From contig JBATBW010000036.1 of assembly GCA_049662565.1 (NCBI GenBank), positions 1 to 39,617 on the forward strand: DNA of 39,617 bases, given 5' to 3'. Every line of letters starts with the position of its first letter. Within the stretch, counting starts at the first letter, position 1. Under the pieces are notes generated by a model that was not told where the DNA came from, did not search any database, and saw only the letters and a list, made by a program, of their open reading frames with translations. Shown piece after piece: positions 25,423-33,351 of the stretch. A program made the position numbers and the translations under genes. This DNA is from JBATBW01 sp049662565 (lineage in GTDB: Bacteria; Bacillota_I; Bacilli_A; Erysipelotrichales; Erysipelotrichaceae).

Positions 25423-26811
25423 ATGAAATTAACAAATAACTTCCAAAAAGATAATATTACTAAGCTAGTATTCGCCTTAGCAATACCATGTATGATCGCA
25501 CAATTAGTCAATGTTTTATACAGTATCATTGATAAAATGTTTATTGGTAACATACCAAATATAGGTGATATCGCTTTAGCAGGTGTAGGCATCTGTGGAC
25601 CTATAGTTACCTTTTTATCAAGTTTTGGTACGTTGATTGGTTTAGGTGGATCGATATACATGGCCATGAAAATGGGTGAGAAAGATCATCAAAAAGCCCA
25701 ACAAATTCTTTCCAATAGTTTTATTTTATTAATAATAATATCTTTGCTTCTAACCTTTGTCTTTTTAATATTCAAAAGCGATTTAATTATGCTTTTTGGC
25801 GGTAGTCCAAAAACTTACATTTATGCCAATGAATACTTTACCATTTACACTTATGGCACCTTTTTTGCTTTAATGACCATTGGTATGAACTACTTTATTA
25901 CTTGTCAAGGATTTAGTAGCATTGCTATGTTTACGGTGGTTTTTGGTGCCATTACTAATATTATCTTAGATTATATCTTCATTAATATTTATCATTATAA
26001 TGTTACTGGCGCTGCTTATGCGACAGTAATTGCCCAAATATGTTCTTGTGGCTTTGCTTTAGGATTTCTTTTATCTAAGAGATGTCCAATTCGATTATCA
26101 ATAAAAAAATTAAATAAGACTATCATCAAAAAAATCTTTAGCATTGGTCTATCACCATTCCTAATTATTTCCTTAGATAGTTTTATCATCATAGTATTAA
26201 ATATGTCTATCCAAAACTTTAGTATCGGACAAGGAGACTTACTAATATCAGCCAATACAATAGCGCAAAGCTACTTATTATTAATAACTGGTCCATTAAT
26301 TGGTATCACTTCCGGAACCCAAGCGATACTAAGTTATAACTATGGCGCAGGTGATAGTAATCGGGTAAAACAAGCAAGTAAAGTCATAAATCTTTTCGCA
26401 ATTGCTTTCACTACCTTAATGTTTGTCCTTACTCATCTATTTGGTGCTGAATTTATTTCCTTATTTACCGATAATCCTCAAGTTAGTGGCGATAGTTTAA
26501 GAGCCATCAAAATCTTAGTAATCATGATTATCCCGTTAGGATTAGAATATTCATTAGTCGACCAAATGACGGCTATAGGGAGAGTAAAGTCGTCTTTGAC
26601 AATATCTTTAATGCGAAAATCTTTTTATATTGGTAGTTGTATCATTTTGCCATTTATCTTTGGCGTAAATAATATTTTTTATTGCCAACCAATAGCCGAT
26701 ATCATTGGAACAATCGGCGCTGTTCTTATGTTTAAATATGTCTTTAATGATGCTTTAGACAAAAGAGTAATGGAAACACAAGACTACAAAACAAAAAATA
26801 ATAATATTTAA
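25423..26811 (+). CDS. MATE-family efflux transporter
   Basis: This is a 462-residue, 12-TM cation-coupled multidrug exporter of the MATE/DinF-NorM type. N-terminal marks are FALAIPCMIAQLVNVLYSIIDKM and FIGNIP...IALAGVGI. The second half repeats the pattern with SPFLIISLDSF and GTQAILSYNYGAG. The ATG follows GGTGATAAA, and a TATAAT lies at 25401-25406. It is in the same direction as the RND exporter, 95 bases before it, but an operator-like site and promoter in that gap suggest separate control. Confidence 0.92.
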   Translation: MKLTNNFQKDNITKLVFALAIPCMIAQLVNVLYSIIDKMFIGNIPNIGDIALAGVGICGPIVTFLSSFGTLIGLGGSIYMAMKMGEKDHQKAQQILSNSFILLIIISLLLTFVFLIFKSDLIMLFGGSPKTYIYANEYFTIYTYGTFFALMTIGMNYFITCQGFSSIAMFTVVFGAITNIILDYIFINIYHYNVTGAAYATVIAQICSCGFALGFLLSKRCPIRLSIKKLNKTIIKKIFSIGLSPFLIISLDSFIIIVLNMSIQNFSIGQGDLLISANTIAQSYLLLITGPLIGITSGTQAILSYNYGAGDSNRVKQASKVINLFAIAFTTLMFVLTHLFGAEFISLFTDNPQVSGDSLRAIKILVIMIIPLGLEYSLVDQMTAIGRVKSSLTISLMRKSFYIGSCIILPFIFGVNNIFYCQPIADIIGTIGAVLMFKYVFNDALDKRVMETQDYKTKNNNI

Positions 26812-26844
26812 ACTTTGTCATAAAAATCGGATAAAATGTCTAAC

Positions 26845-26893
26845 TTGAATTTTAGATAAAAAGGTATTATCATTAATTAGCGACCAGTCGGTC
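26845..26893 (+). promoter_or_regulatory. Promoter and TetR-type operator of the RND operon
   Basis: TTGAAT (26845-26850), a 17-base spacer and TATCAT (26868-26873) would start transcription near 26880. GACCAGTCGGTC (26882-26893) is a near-palindrome with GACC/GGTC half-sites, like known TetR-family operators, and would cover +1 to about +13. The tetR gene is in this operon, so autoregulation is likely. Confidence 0.65.
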
Positions 26894-26906
26894 ACAAGGA
26901 GAAAAT

Positions 26907-29900
26907 ATGTTATCCAAATTCAGCGTAAAAAAGCCCTATACGATTATTGTCGGAATCGTACTCGCAACAATCTTAAGCATTATATCATTCACTAATCTAA
27001 CTAGTGATTTGCTCCCCGAAATGGAACTACCCTATGTAGTTGTATACACGATATATCCTGGAGCTTCTAGCGAAAAAGTAGAAAAAAGCGTTACCAACAT
27101 TCTAGAACCCGTACTCGCCACAACATCCAATCTAGAAAATATTAATTCTGTCAGTTCCAATAACACTTCAATGATCATGTTAGAGTTTAGTGAAGACACT
27201 AATATGGATAGCGCAACTATTGATATCAATGCCAAAATTGATTTAGTCAAAGGGCAATTAGATGATATGGTCAGCGCCCCCGTTATCATGAACATCAATC
27301 CTAATATGATGCCCATAATGTCTCTTTCTATTTCCCATAGCGAATATGATTTAGTCCAACTATCTTCCTTTTTAGATGAAAAAATATTAAGTGAAATCCA
27401 AAAAGTTGAAGGAGTAGCATCAGTCAATACCAATGGTAATGTCAAAGATCAAATCGTTATCCAATTAAATGACGACGCCATCGAAGAGATAAATCAAAAA
27501 TTATTAGACAACATCAATAAACCCCTAGCCGACGCTAGAAGGTTAATATACAACTCCAATAAAGACCTAAACCAAAAGAAAAACGAAACTGCTTTACAAC
27601 TAAGCAATGCGACTACCCAATTAAATAGTGCCAATAATAAACTAGATGTTCTTTTATCCCAACAAATGATTAATCAAAATAAAATTACATCCTTAAATGC
27701 CGAATTAAATGGCTATCAAAATGCAATAAAACAACTGCAACAATCTATCAATATTCAAAACAGTTATATAATTAAAATAGAAAGTTTAAATTCTAACAGT
27801 CTAATACAAACAATTTTACCAGACCCGGTATTAGAAACATACTTAAAAACACTAAAACTTGAAAACACTAATACTCTTGGTCAACTAAACCAATCTCTTA
27901 AGCAAAATGTAATTTTAAATCAAACGCTGTTGAAAAGTTCACAAGACCAACATGCCTTACGTCAACCCCAAATTGAAAACGAAATCAACAACTTAAATAA
28001 CTACTTAATGACAAGTAATCTCACAAAAGATGAATTAACTAAACAATCTAATCAATTAAAACAACAAATATCAACCTTAGAGAGCACTAAACTATTAACG
28101 ATTAGTGAACTAACAAAAGTTGAAATTCAACTTAATGAAAGTCTTAAACAAATGGATGACGCCATTAAAAATGCCAATAAATCTTTAGATTTAACTTCCT
28201 CTATCAACCCCGATTTGATTTCTACGATGTTAACGGCACAAAACTTTTCAATGCCTGCAGGCTATCTCCCTGTTGATGATAACCACAAACTACTAATTAA
28301 AGTTGGGGATGAATTTACAAATACCGATGAAATCAAAAACCTCGTCCTTTTTTCTTTTGATTTTGACAATTTAAAAGAGATTAAACTTAGCGATATTGCT
28401 AACGTATCACTAAGCAATAATTCTAGTGAAACCTATGCCAAAATCAACGGCAATGATGGCATCATTTTGACTTTGCAAAAACAAAGTAATGCTTCAACAA
28501 ACGAAGTATGTAAGGATGTAAATCAAAAGCTACAAGAATTAGAAGAAAATTTCCCCAATACCAAATTCACAGTATTTATGGACCAAGGTGTCTACATCGA
28601 CCTAGTAATTGACTCCGTTTTATCTAATTTAGCCGTTGGTGGTGTACTAGCAATCCTAATCTTATTCTTCTTTTTAAAAGACATTAAGCCAACTTTAATT
28701 ATTGGTATTAGTATCCCAATATCTTTAATGTTAGCAATCATTTTAATGTACTTTAGTGGTGTTAATTTAAACCTAATATCCTTAAGCGGTTTAGCTTTAG
28801 GTGTAGGAATGCTTGTAGATAATTCTATTGTTATTTTAGAAAATATCTTCCGTTTAAAAAACGAAAATATCCCTATAAAAGAAGCTTGTGTTCAAGGAGC
28901 GAAAGAAATGACTGGAGCTATCGCTGCATCAACACTAACTACAATTTGTGTATTCTTACCAATTGTTTTTACAAAAGGTATCGCCCGTCAACTATTTACC
29001 GATATGGGATTAACTATTGCCTATTCCTTATTAGCGTCTTTAATCATTGCAATTAGCGTTGTGCCAATGTTATCAAGTAAGATATTAGGTAATGTTCAAT
29101 CGAAAGAAAATAAAACTTTTAATAAATTATTATACCGTTACGATCAAGGATTAACTCTTTGCTTAAAGCATAAAACTCTTACAATCATTATCGTATTATC
29201 TTTATTAGTAATTAGTATTGGTAGTGTCTTCATAATGGGCACATCATTTATGCCCGATGCCCAATCCTATCAGATGAGCGCCACTGTATCACTAAAAGAT
29301 CCAAAAGATAACACAACCAATATTAAACAAGAAACAAATAAGCTAGTAGAAAGCATCCAAAAAATTAATGACATTACCGATATTGGTGCAATTTCTGGTG
29401 GTGGATTAATGATGAATTCTTCAAATAATATTTCTTTATATCTAATCTTATCGCCAGACAAGAAACTCACAAATGAAGAAATAGCCCAACAAATTAAAGA
29501 CTTATCTAGTAATTTACCAACCAATGTTGATGTACAAACATCAAACATGAGCTTAGGTATGTTAAGCGGTAGTGGTATTCAATTAGTATTAAAAGGTAAT
29601 AACTATGACCAATTGTATGAACAAGCAAACACCATCAAAACCCAATTAGATTTAAAAGAAATAAATTCCATTACGATTGGTGATGATAAACAAGCCCAAG
29701 AAATACGAATCCAAGTCGATAAAAAACAAGCAATTAAATATGGCTTAACTGTTGCGCAAGTTTTCCAACAAGTGACACAATTAACGACAACTAAAAAAGA
29801 CGGTCCAAACCTAGTATTAGAAGACGGTGATTTCAAAGTAGTAATTTTAAAGGACGAAAAACATGATAAAACCGTTGATCAACTAAAAGATTTAACTTTA

Positions 29901-30644
29901 TCGGGAACACTTAACCAACAGCCAACACTAGTAAAATTAAGTGATGTCGCAAAAATCAATATAGGACAATCTCTTACTTCGATTAATCATGATAATCAAC
30001 AACGGACCCTAACTATTAACTTAGATATTGATAAAGCGTATAATATCGGTATTGTCAGCAAAGAAGTTGAATCAATTGTCCATGAAATCGATTTCCCTAA
30101 AACTATAACTTATGAGTTTAAAGGTGAAAATACTACAATTGTAGAAACAATGACTCAATTAGTCTTAATGATTTTATTGGCAGTTGCATTTATTTATCTA
30201 ATTATGGTCGCTCAATTTCAATCACTATTATATCCGTTCATCGTTATGTTCACTATCCCTTTAGCGTTTACTGGCGGTCTACTTGGTTTATTAATTACAA
30301 ACAATGAACTTAGTGTCATCTCTTTATTAGGCTTCTTAGTATTGTTTGGTATTGTCGTAAATAATGGTATCGTCTTTATTGATAGTATTAATCAATTAAA
30401 AGAAAAAGGTGTGCCAACTATTGAGGCCATCCATACAGCTGGTCAACAACGTTTACGCCCAATACTCATGACTGCACTAACAACTATTTTAGCCTTATCC
30501 ACAATGGCTTTAGGATTAGGTCAAGGGGCAGAAATGCTAGCTCCGATGTCAATTGTAACAATTGGTGGTCTTAGTTATGCTACAATATTAACGATGTTTG
30601 TGGTACCTGTACTATATACATTATTTGATAAAAAGGAGAAATAA
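26907..30644 (+). CDS. RND-family efflux permease with long coiled-coil insertion
   Basis: This is a 1245-residue RND transporter of the HAE/SwrC type. The N-terminal TM is followed by the porter start YVVVYTIYPGASSEKVEKSV. The proton-relay helix reads GVGMLVDNSIVILEN, the second half repeats the fold with FKGENTTIVETM...LLAVAFIYLIMVAQF, and FGIVVNNGIVFIDSINQL lies near the C-terminus. It is about 200 residues longer than SwrC or AcrB. The excess is in the first extracytoplasmic loop (about residues 195-435), which is rich in Gln/Asn/Leu heptads and predicted to be an antiparallel coiled coil. In a cell with no separate adaptor gene in view, this insert may extend the pump into the wall. The next gene is its probable repressor. 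Confidence 0.92.
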   Translation: MLSKFSVKKPYTIIVGIVLATILSIISFTNLTSDLLPEMELPYVVVYTIYPGASSEKVEKSVTNILEPVLATTSNLENINSVSSNNTSMIMLEFSEDTNMDSATIDINAKIDLVKGQLDDMVSAPVIMNINPNMMPIMSLSISHSEYDLVQLSSFLDEKILSEIQKVEGVASVNTNGNVKDQIVIQLNDDAIEEINQKLLDNINKPLADARRLIYNSNKDLNQKKNETALQLSNATTQLNSANNKLDVLLSQQMINQNKITSLNAELNGYQNAIKQLQQSINIQNSYIIKIESLNSNSLIQTILPDPVLETYLKTLKLENTNTLGQLNQSLKQNVILNQTLLKSSQDQHALRQPQIENEINNLNNYLMTSNLTKDELTKQSNQLKQQISTLESTKLLTISELTKVEIQLNESLKQMDDAIKNANKSLDLTSSINPDLISTMLTAQNFSMPAGYLPVDDNHKLLIKVGDEFTNTDEIKNLVLFSFDFDNLKEIKLSDIANVSLSNNSSETYAKINGNDGIILTLQKQSNASTNEVCKDVNQKLQELEENFPNTKFTVFMDQGVYIDLVIDSVLSNLAVGGVLAILILFFFLKDIKPTLIIGISIPISLMLAIILMYFSGVNLNLISLSGLALGVGMLVDNSIVILENIFRLKNENIPIKEACVQGAKEMTGAIAASTLTTICVFLPIVFTKGIARQLFTDMGLTIAYSLLASLIIAISVVPMLSSKILGNVQSKENKTFNKLLYRYDQGLTLCLKHKTLTIIIVLSLLVISIGSVFIMGTSFMPDAQSYQMSATVSLKDPKDNTTNIKQETNKLVESIQKINDITDIGAISGGGLMMNSSNNISLYLILSPDKKLTNEEIAQQIKDLSSNLPTNVDVQTSNMSLGMLSGSGIQLVLKGNNYDQLYEQANTIKTQLDLKEINSITIGDDKQAQEIRIQVDKKQAIKYGLTVAQVFQQVTQLTTTKKDGPNLVLEDGDFKVVILKDEKHDKTVDQLKDLTLSGTLNQQPTLVKLSDVAKINIGQSLTSINHDNQQRTLTINLDIDKAYNIGIVSKEVESIVHEIDFPKTITYEFKGENTTIVETMTQLVLMILLAVAFIYLIMVAQFQSLLYPFIVMFTIPLAFTGGLLGLLITNNELSVISLLGFLVLFGIVVNNGIVFIDSINQLKEKGVPTIEAIHTAGQQRLRPILMTALTTILALSTMALGLGQGAEMLAPMSIVTIGGLSYATILTMFVVPVLYTLFDKKEK

Positions 30645-30647
30645 TAT

Positions 30648-31229
30648 ATGGAAAGATTTAACGATAAGGAAAAAGAAATATTAAATGGAACAATTCATTT
30701 GCTAAATAATGGTTATACTGTAGATTCAATAAGAATGCAAATTATTGCCAACCAATGTCAAATGGGCAAAGCTACAATCTATGATTACTTTTCTAACAAA
30801 GATCAATTGATCAATAGTGCCTTTATTTACAGTTTTGATTTAGAAATTGAAAAAATAAAACAATTAGATATTTCTAATTTATCTTATTATGATTCATTAA
30901 CTTACTTTGCGGAAAACATCGCAAGATTTCATCGCAACGAAAATACTTTCAAATTAATAACGAGAAATTATACGAAAGAATTGATTATCAAATCCTTCAA
31001 CGTAAAATTCATTGAATTTAAAGCTGTTATTCATCAAATCTATCATCAAATTTTATTAAAAGGACAAAAAGAGAATATTCTTGATCATGTAGATTTAGAA
31101 TATATGACTTATATTATGGATACGCTTTTCGAAAAATATAATATTACTAGTAGTATTTATGCGGATGATAAAGCATTGGACAAACAATTTGAATTTATCA
31201 AACGAACAATTATTAATTGTGCGCGATAA
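30648..31229 (+). CDS. TetR/AcrR-family transcriptional regulator
   Basis: This is a 193-residue repressor. The N-terminal three-helix DNA-binding domain has the TetR pattern SIRMQIIANQCQMGKATIYDYF followed by SNKDQLINSAF. The C-terminal helical ligand domain is not conserved. It begins 3 bases after the RND stop, so it is co-transcribed with the pump that it probably represses, through the GACC/GGTC palindrome at 26882-26893. The inducing ligand is unknown. Confidence 0.9.
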   Translation: MERFNDKEKEILNGTIHLLNNGYTVDSIRMQIIANQCQMGKATIYDYFSNKDQLINSAFIYSFDLEIEKIKQLDISNLSYYDSLTYFAENIARFHRNENTFKLITRNYTKELIIKSFNVKFIEFKAVIHQIYHQILLKGQKENILDHVDLEYMTYIMDTLFEKYNITSSIYADDKALDKQFEFIKRTIINCAR

Positions 31230-31272
31230 TTATTTGAACTTTTAAATAACATTTTTGTATTTTTTAGTCTTT

Positions 31273-31302
31273 ATGACAAAAATTGAAATATGTTGTTATA
31301 AT
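31273..31302 (+). promoter_or_regulatory. Promoter of candidate small RNA B
   Basis: ATGACA (31273-31278), an 18-base spacer and TATAAT (31297-31302). The predicted start is near G31309. Confidence 0.6.
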
Positions 31303-31308
31303 ATTATA

Positions 31309-31414
31309 GAAATCAAGAAGTTCTTCCATAGCTACCTCTTGATAATAAATGTCAATACTCTCTCTCTTTCAAAATTATTGACAAAAGAAAACAGGATATC
31401 ATCCTGTTTTTTTC
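31309..31414 (+). ncRNA. Candidate small RNA B, three hairpins with CU-rich loop
   Basis: A transcript of about 106 bases would contain three hairpins. Hairpin 1 is ATCAAGA/TCTTGAT (31312-31318 with 31337-31343), with CTACC at the end of its loop. Hairpin 2 is TGTCAATA/TATTGACA (31350-31357 with 31376-31383), with a loop holding CTCTCTCTCTTTC. The terminator is AAAACAGGAT/ATCCTGTTTT (31388-31397 with 31401-31410) followed by T. The terminator also serves the convergent vanZ-like gene, whose last codons lie in it. No open frame or known RNA family was recognised. Confidence 0.6.
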
Positions 31415-31857
31415 TTTTTCCATTGATAATATAAACTTATTAATCCAACGCCAATTAAACTCCCGCTTCCATCTTTTAACAAATCCACAATTTGCCCGGC
31501 TCTTCCTGGCACAAACACTGCTTGATGTAACTCATCACTTATCGCATATAGAACACAAAATATAAAAGCGGTGAACATGGGATTGTGATGTCCGTTGTTC
31601 TTAAACATTAGTGCACTGAAAAAACCTAAAATTAAAAATAAAGAAAAATGAGCCAAACTGCGAATTATACTTTCAAAACTACTTAACATTCTTATTTGTT
31701 CGCTGATCGATAACTGATCATAATCAATAAACAAGCGAAGCAATTTTAATGTTATACCCGAGCTAACTTGTGTCGATGAATTACCATCTTGACTAGAGAA
31801 AAAGAATATAATAGCGCATATAAGGATAACGATTATTGTATAAACAGTTTTTCTCAT
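31399..31857 (-). CDS. VanZ-like family membrane protein
   Basis: This is a 152-residue protein with four predicted TM helices. The VanZ-like signature is visible: FFSSQ near the N-terminus, RSLAHFSLFLILGF in the second helix, and YAISDELHQAVFVPGRAGQIVDLLKDGSGSLIG. Relatives include VanZ (teicoplanin resistance) and phospholipid or acid-resistance-related proteins, but most members have no assigned role. No glycopeptide-resistance genes are nearby, so a resistance function should not be assumed. Its 3' end overlaps the terminator shared with small RNA B. Confidence 0.88.
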   Translation of the reverse strand: MRKTVYTIIVILICAIIFFFSSQDGNSSTQVSSGITLKLLRLFIDYDQLSISEQIRMLSSFESIIRSLAHFSLFLILGFFSALMFKNNGHHNPMFTAFIFCVLYAISDELHQAVFVPGRAGQIVDLLKDGSGSLIGVGLISLYYQWKKKKTG

Positions 31858-31905
31858 TATAGTAACCCCCTGACTTTTATATTATATCATATAAAAGTTA
31901 GAAGA

Positions 31906-33003
31906 TTATCTTCTAACTTGTTTTACACTTTTTACATATACAAAAGCAATATCCTCTTTTGTTAAAGGAATTGGATTATTGTATAATCTTTGTCTATTAA
32001 TACTATTTACTAACATATCTAATTCTTCTTTAGTAATACTAATTCTTTCTAATCCATAATTGTCAAAACGTTGTTCTATAGCGTTAATACAGTCTGGCAC
32101 ATTATCATAACCTAAGGTTAATGCTATCTGATTTAATTTATTTAATAGTTGTTGAGGGTTGTCACTTCTGTCGACATTATCATAGATAAATTGGAATAAA
32201 CTTGTTATTGTCATCCCGACACTATGGCCATGGGCATACCCAAAAGTAGTTGTGATTTTGTAACACATTGCGTGGGCCGCTGTGGTTTGGGAAATGCTAA
32301 TTGTTTTCCCTGCAAGATAACTGCCTATCATAATATCATTTAAAACATCGTCGTCATTACTATTTTGGACATAAGCTTCCATATTATTAAATAATAGTTC
32401 CATTGCTTTTAAAGCATATTCATCGCTTTCGCTATTACTGCTTTTTGCCCAATATCCTTCAATCGCTTGACATAAAGCATCAAATACTGTCGCTTTTCTT
32501 TGATAAGGAGGCAGTGTTATTAGTAAATGATAATCTAAAATAACATAATCACAACATAAAGAAGGATCTGTCAATGTATACTTTACATTCCCTTGATAAA
32601 TGATGGAATATTTAGTAGCTTCACTACCACTCCCTGCTGTTGTTGGTATACCAACCAAGGTGATTTGATTATTTGCTAATATTGGTTGATTCAAATATGA
32701 TTCATCAGGATTCATATTACTAAAAGCCTTAATCGCTTTGGCAGTATCTATTGCGCTTCCTCCACCAATCGAAATAAGTAACTCAAATTTATTATCATTT
32801 AATATTTTTAGACCTTCTAAAATATCATCGTATTGTGGATTGGGTCCAAATTGCGAAAATAGAACATAAGGTACACCTATTGCCTCTAGTTGTTCTTTGA
32901 ATTCTTCATGCGTCCTTTTCGATGCGACTAACATGTATTTATTTACTAAACTACGTTTTATAATATCCTTTAGTTCGCAAAAATTATAATAAACCCGTTT
33001 CAT
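31906..33003 (-). CDS. Iron-containing (type III) alcohol dehydrogenase, PhpC-like
   Basis: This is a 365-residue NAD(P)-dependent alcohol dehydrogenase of the metal-dependent type III family. The cofactor segment is SIGGGSAIDTAKAIKAF, followed by GIPTTAGSGSEATKYSI. Metal-site segments are DALCQAIEGYW (the usual second ligand His is Gln), AAHAMCYKITTTFGYAHGHSVG. The latter resembles phosphonoacetaldehyde reductase-like members rather than ethanol or butanol dehydrogenases, so the substrate is open. I choose the ATG at 33001-33003. A second ATG at 33013-33015 lies upstream of the GGAGGG ribosome site and close to the predicted transcription start. It is monocistronic with a palindrome in its promoter. 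Confidence 0.85.
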   Translation of the reverse strand: MKRVYYNFCELKDIIKRSLVNKYMLVASKRTHEEFKEQLEAIGVPYVLFSQFGPNPQYDDILEGLKILNDNKFELLISIGGGSAIDTAKAIKAFSNMNPDESYLNQPILANNQITLVGIPTTAGSGSEATKYSIIYQGNVKYTLTDPSLCCDYVILDYHLLITLPPYQRKATVFDALCQAIEGYWAKSSNSESDEYALKAMELLFNNMEAYVQNSNDDDVLNDIMIGSYLAGKTISISQTTAAHAMCYKITTTFGYAHGHSVGMTITSLFQFIYDNVDRSDNPQQLLNKLNQIALTLGYDNVPDCINAIEQRFDNYGLERISITKEELDMLVNSINRQRLYNNPIPLTKEDIAFVYVKSVKQVRR

Positions 33004-33017
33004 ATTTCCCTCCATTT

Positions 33018-33046
33018 TTTATATTCCTAATAGGAACAATAGTCAA
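33018..33046 (-). promoter_or_regulatory. Promoter with embedded palindrome, alcohol dehydrogenase gene
   Basis: TTGACT (33041-33046), a 17-base spacer and TATAAA (33018-33023) on the minus strand. The spacer contains TTCCTAATAGGAA (33024-33036 on the plus strand), a perfect 6-1-6 palindrome placed where a repressor would exclude RNA polymerase. A second possible extended -10 (TGTTATAAT on the minus strand) lies at 33115-33123. Confidence 0.65.
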
Positions 33047-33161
33047 TTAAAAATTGCTTTAACAACTTAAATAACGACTTCTACTATTCTTATCTAACAC
33101 TGTTTCTTTTAAATATTATAACATATCTTAAACTAATGTATAATGTTTTTTGTTATTTTTT

Positions 33162-33247
33162 TAAAAAAGACAAGCATATTCCAACGGGGGGGAAGGAATA
33201 GCTTGTCCTTATAGACGTTGCTACAATTATTATTATCCGTAACAACT
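33162..33247 (-). ncRNA. Candidate small RNA C with C7 terminator loop
   Basis: A transcript of about 85 bases on the minus strand. Hairpin 1 is GTTGTTAC/GTAGCAAC (33239-33246 with 33217-33224, one G-U pair, 14-base loop). The terminator is a 13-bp stem with one bulged T (33195-33207 with 33169-33182), then TTTTTT at 33163-33168. Its 12-base loop reads TTCCCCCCCGTT, with seven consecutive C in an otherwise AT-rich region. There is no open frame. It does not read into the alcohol dehydrogenase gene, which has its own promoter. Confidence 0.65.
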
Positions 33248-33252
33248 CTATT

Positions 33253-33281
33253 ATCATACCATTATAAAATAATGATGTATA
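33253..33281 (-). promoter_or_regulatory. Promoter of candidate small RNA C
   Basis: The extended -10 TGGTATGAT (TATGAT at 33253-33258) and a weak -35 TATACA (33276-33281) with a 17-base spacer, on the minus strand. A second TATAAT at 33261-33266 is an alternative. Confidence 0.5.
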
Positions 33282-33351
33282 GGATTATTTTCGGATAAAA
33301 ATTTGTTAAATATCCAATATTTATAACAAAGAATTAACTTAATATTTTATG

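Larger units (their letters stand above)
33047..33351. other. Intergenic stretch between alcohol dehydrogenase and redox operon
   Basis: No credible protein gene is seen here. The stretch contains the candidate small RNA C and its promoter (33162-33281). The AT-rich flanks 33047-33160 and 33285-33351 show only scattered -10-like boxes. Confidence 0.6.

Noticed and set aside
31399..31857. Glycopeptide resistance from the vanZ-like gene
   Set aside because: There are no vanA/B/H/X/R/S genes nearby and most VanZ-like proteins are not resistance determinants.
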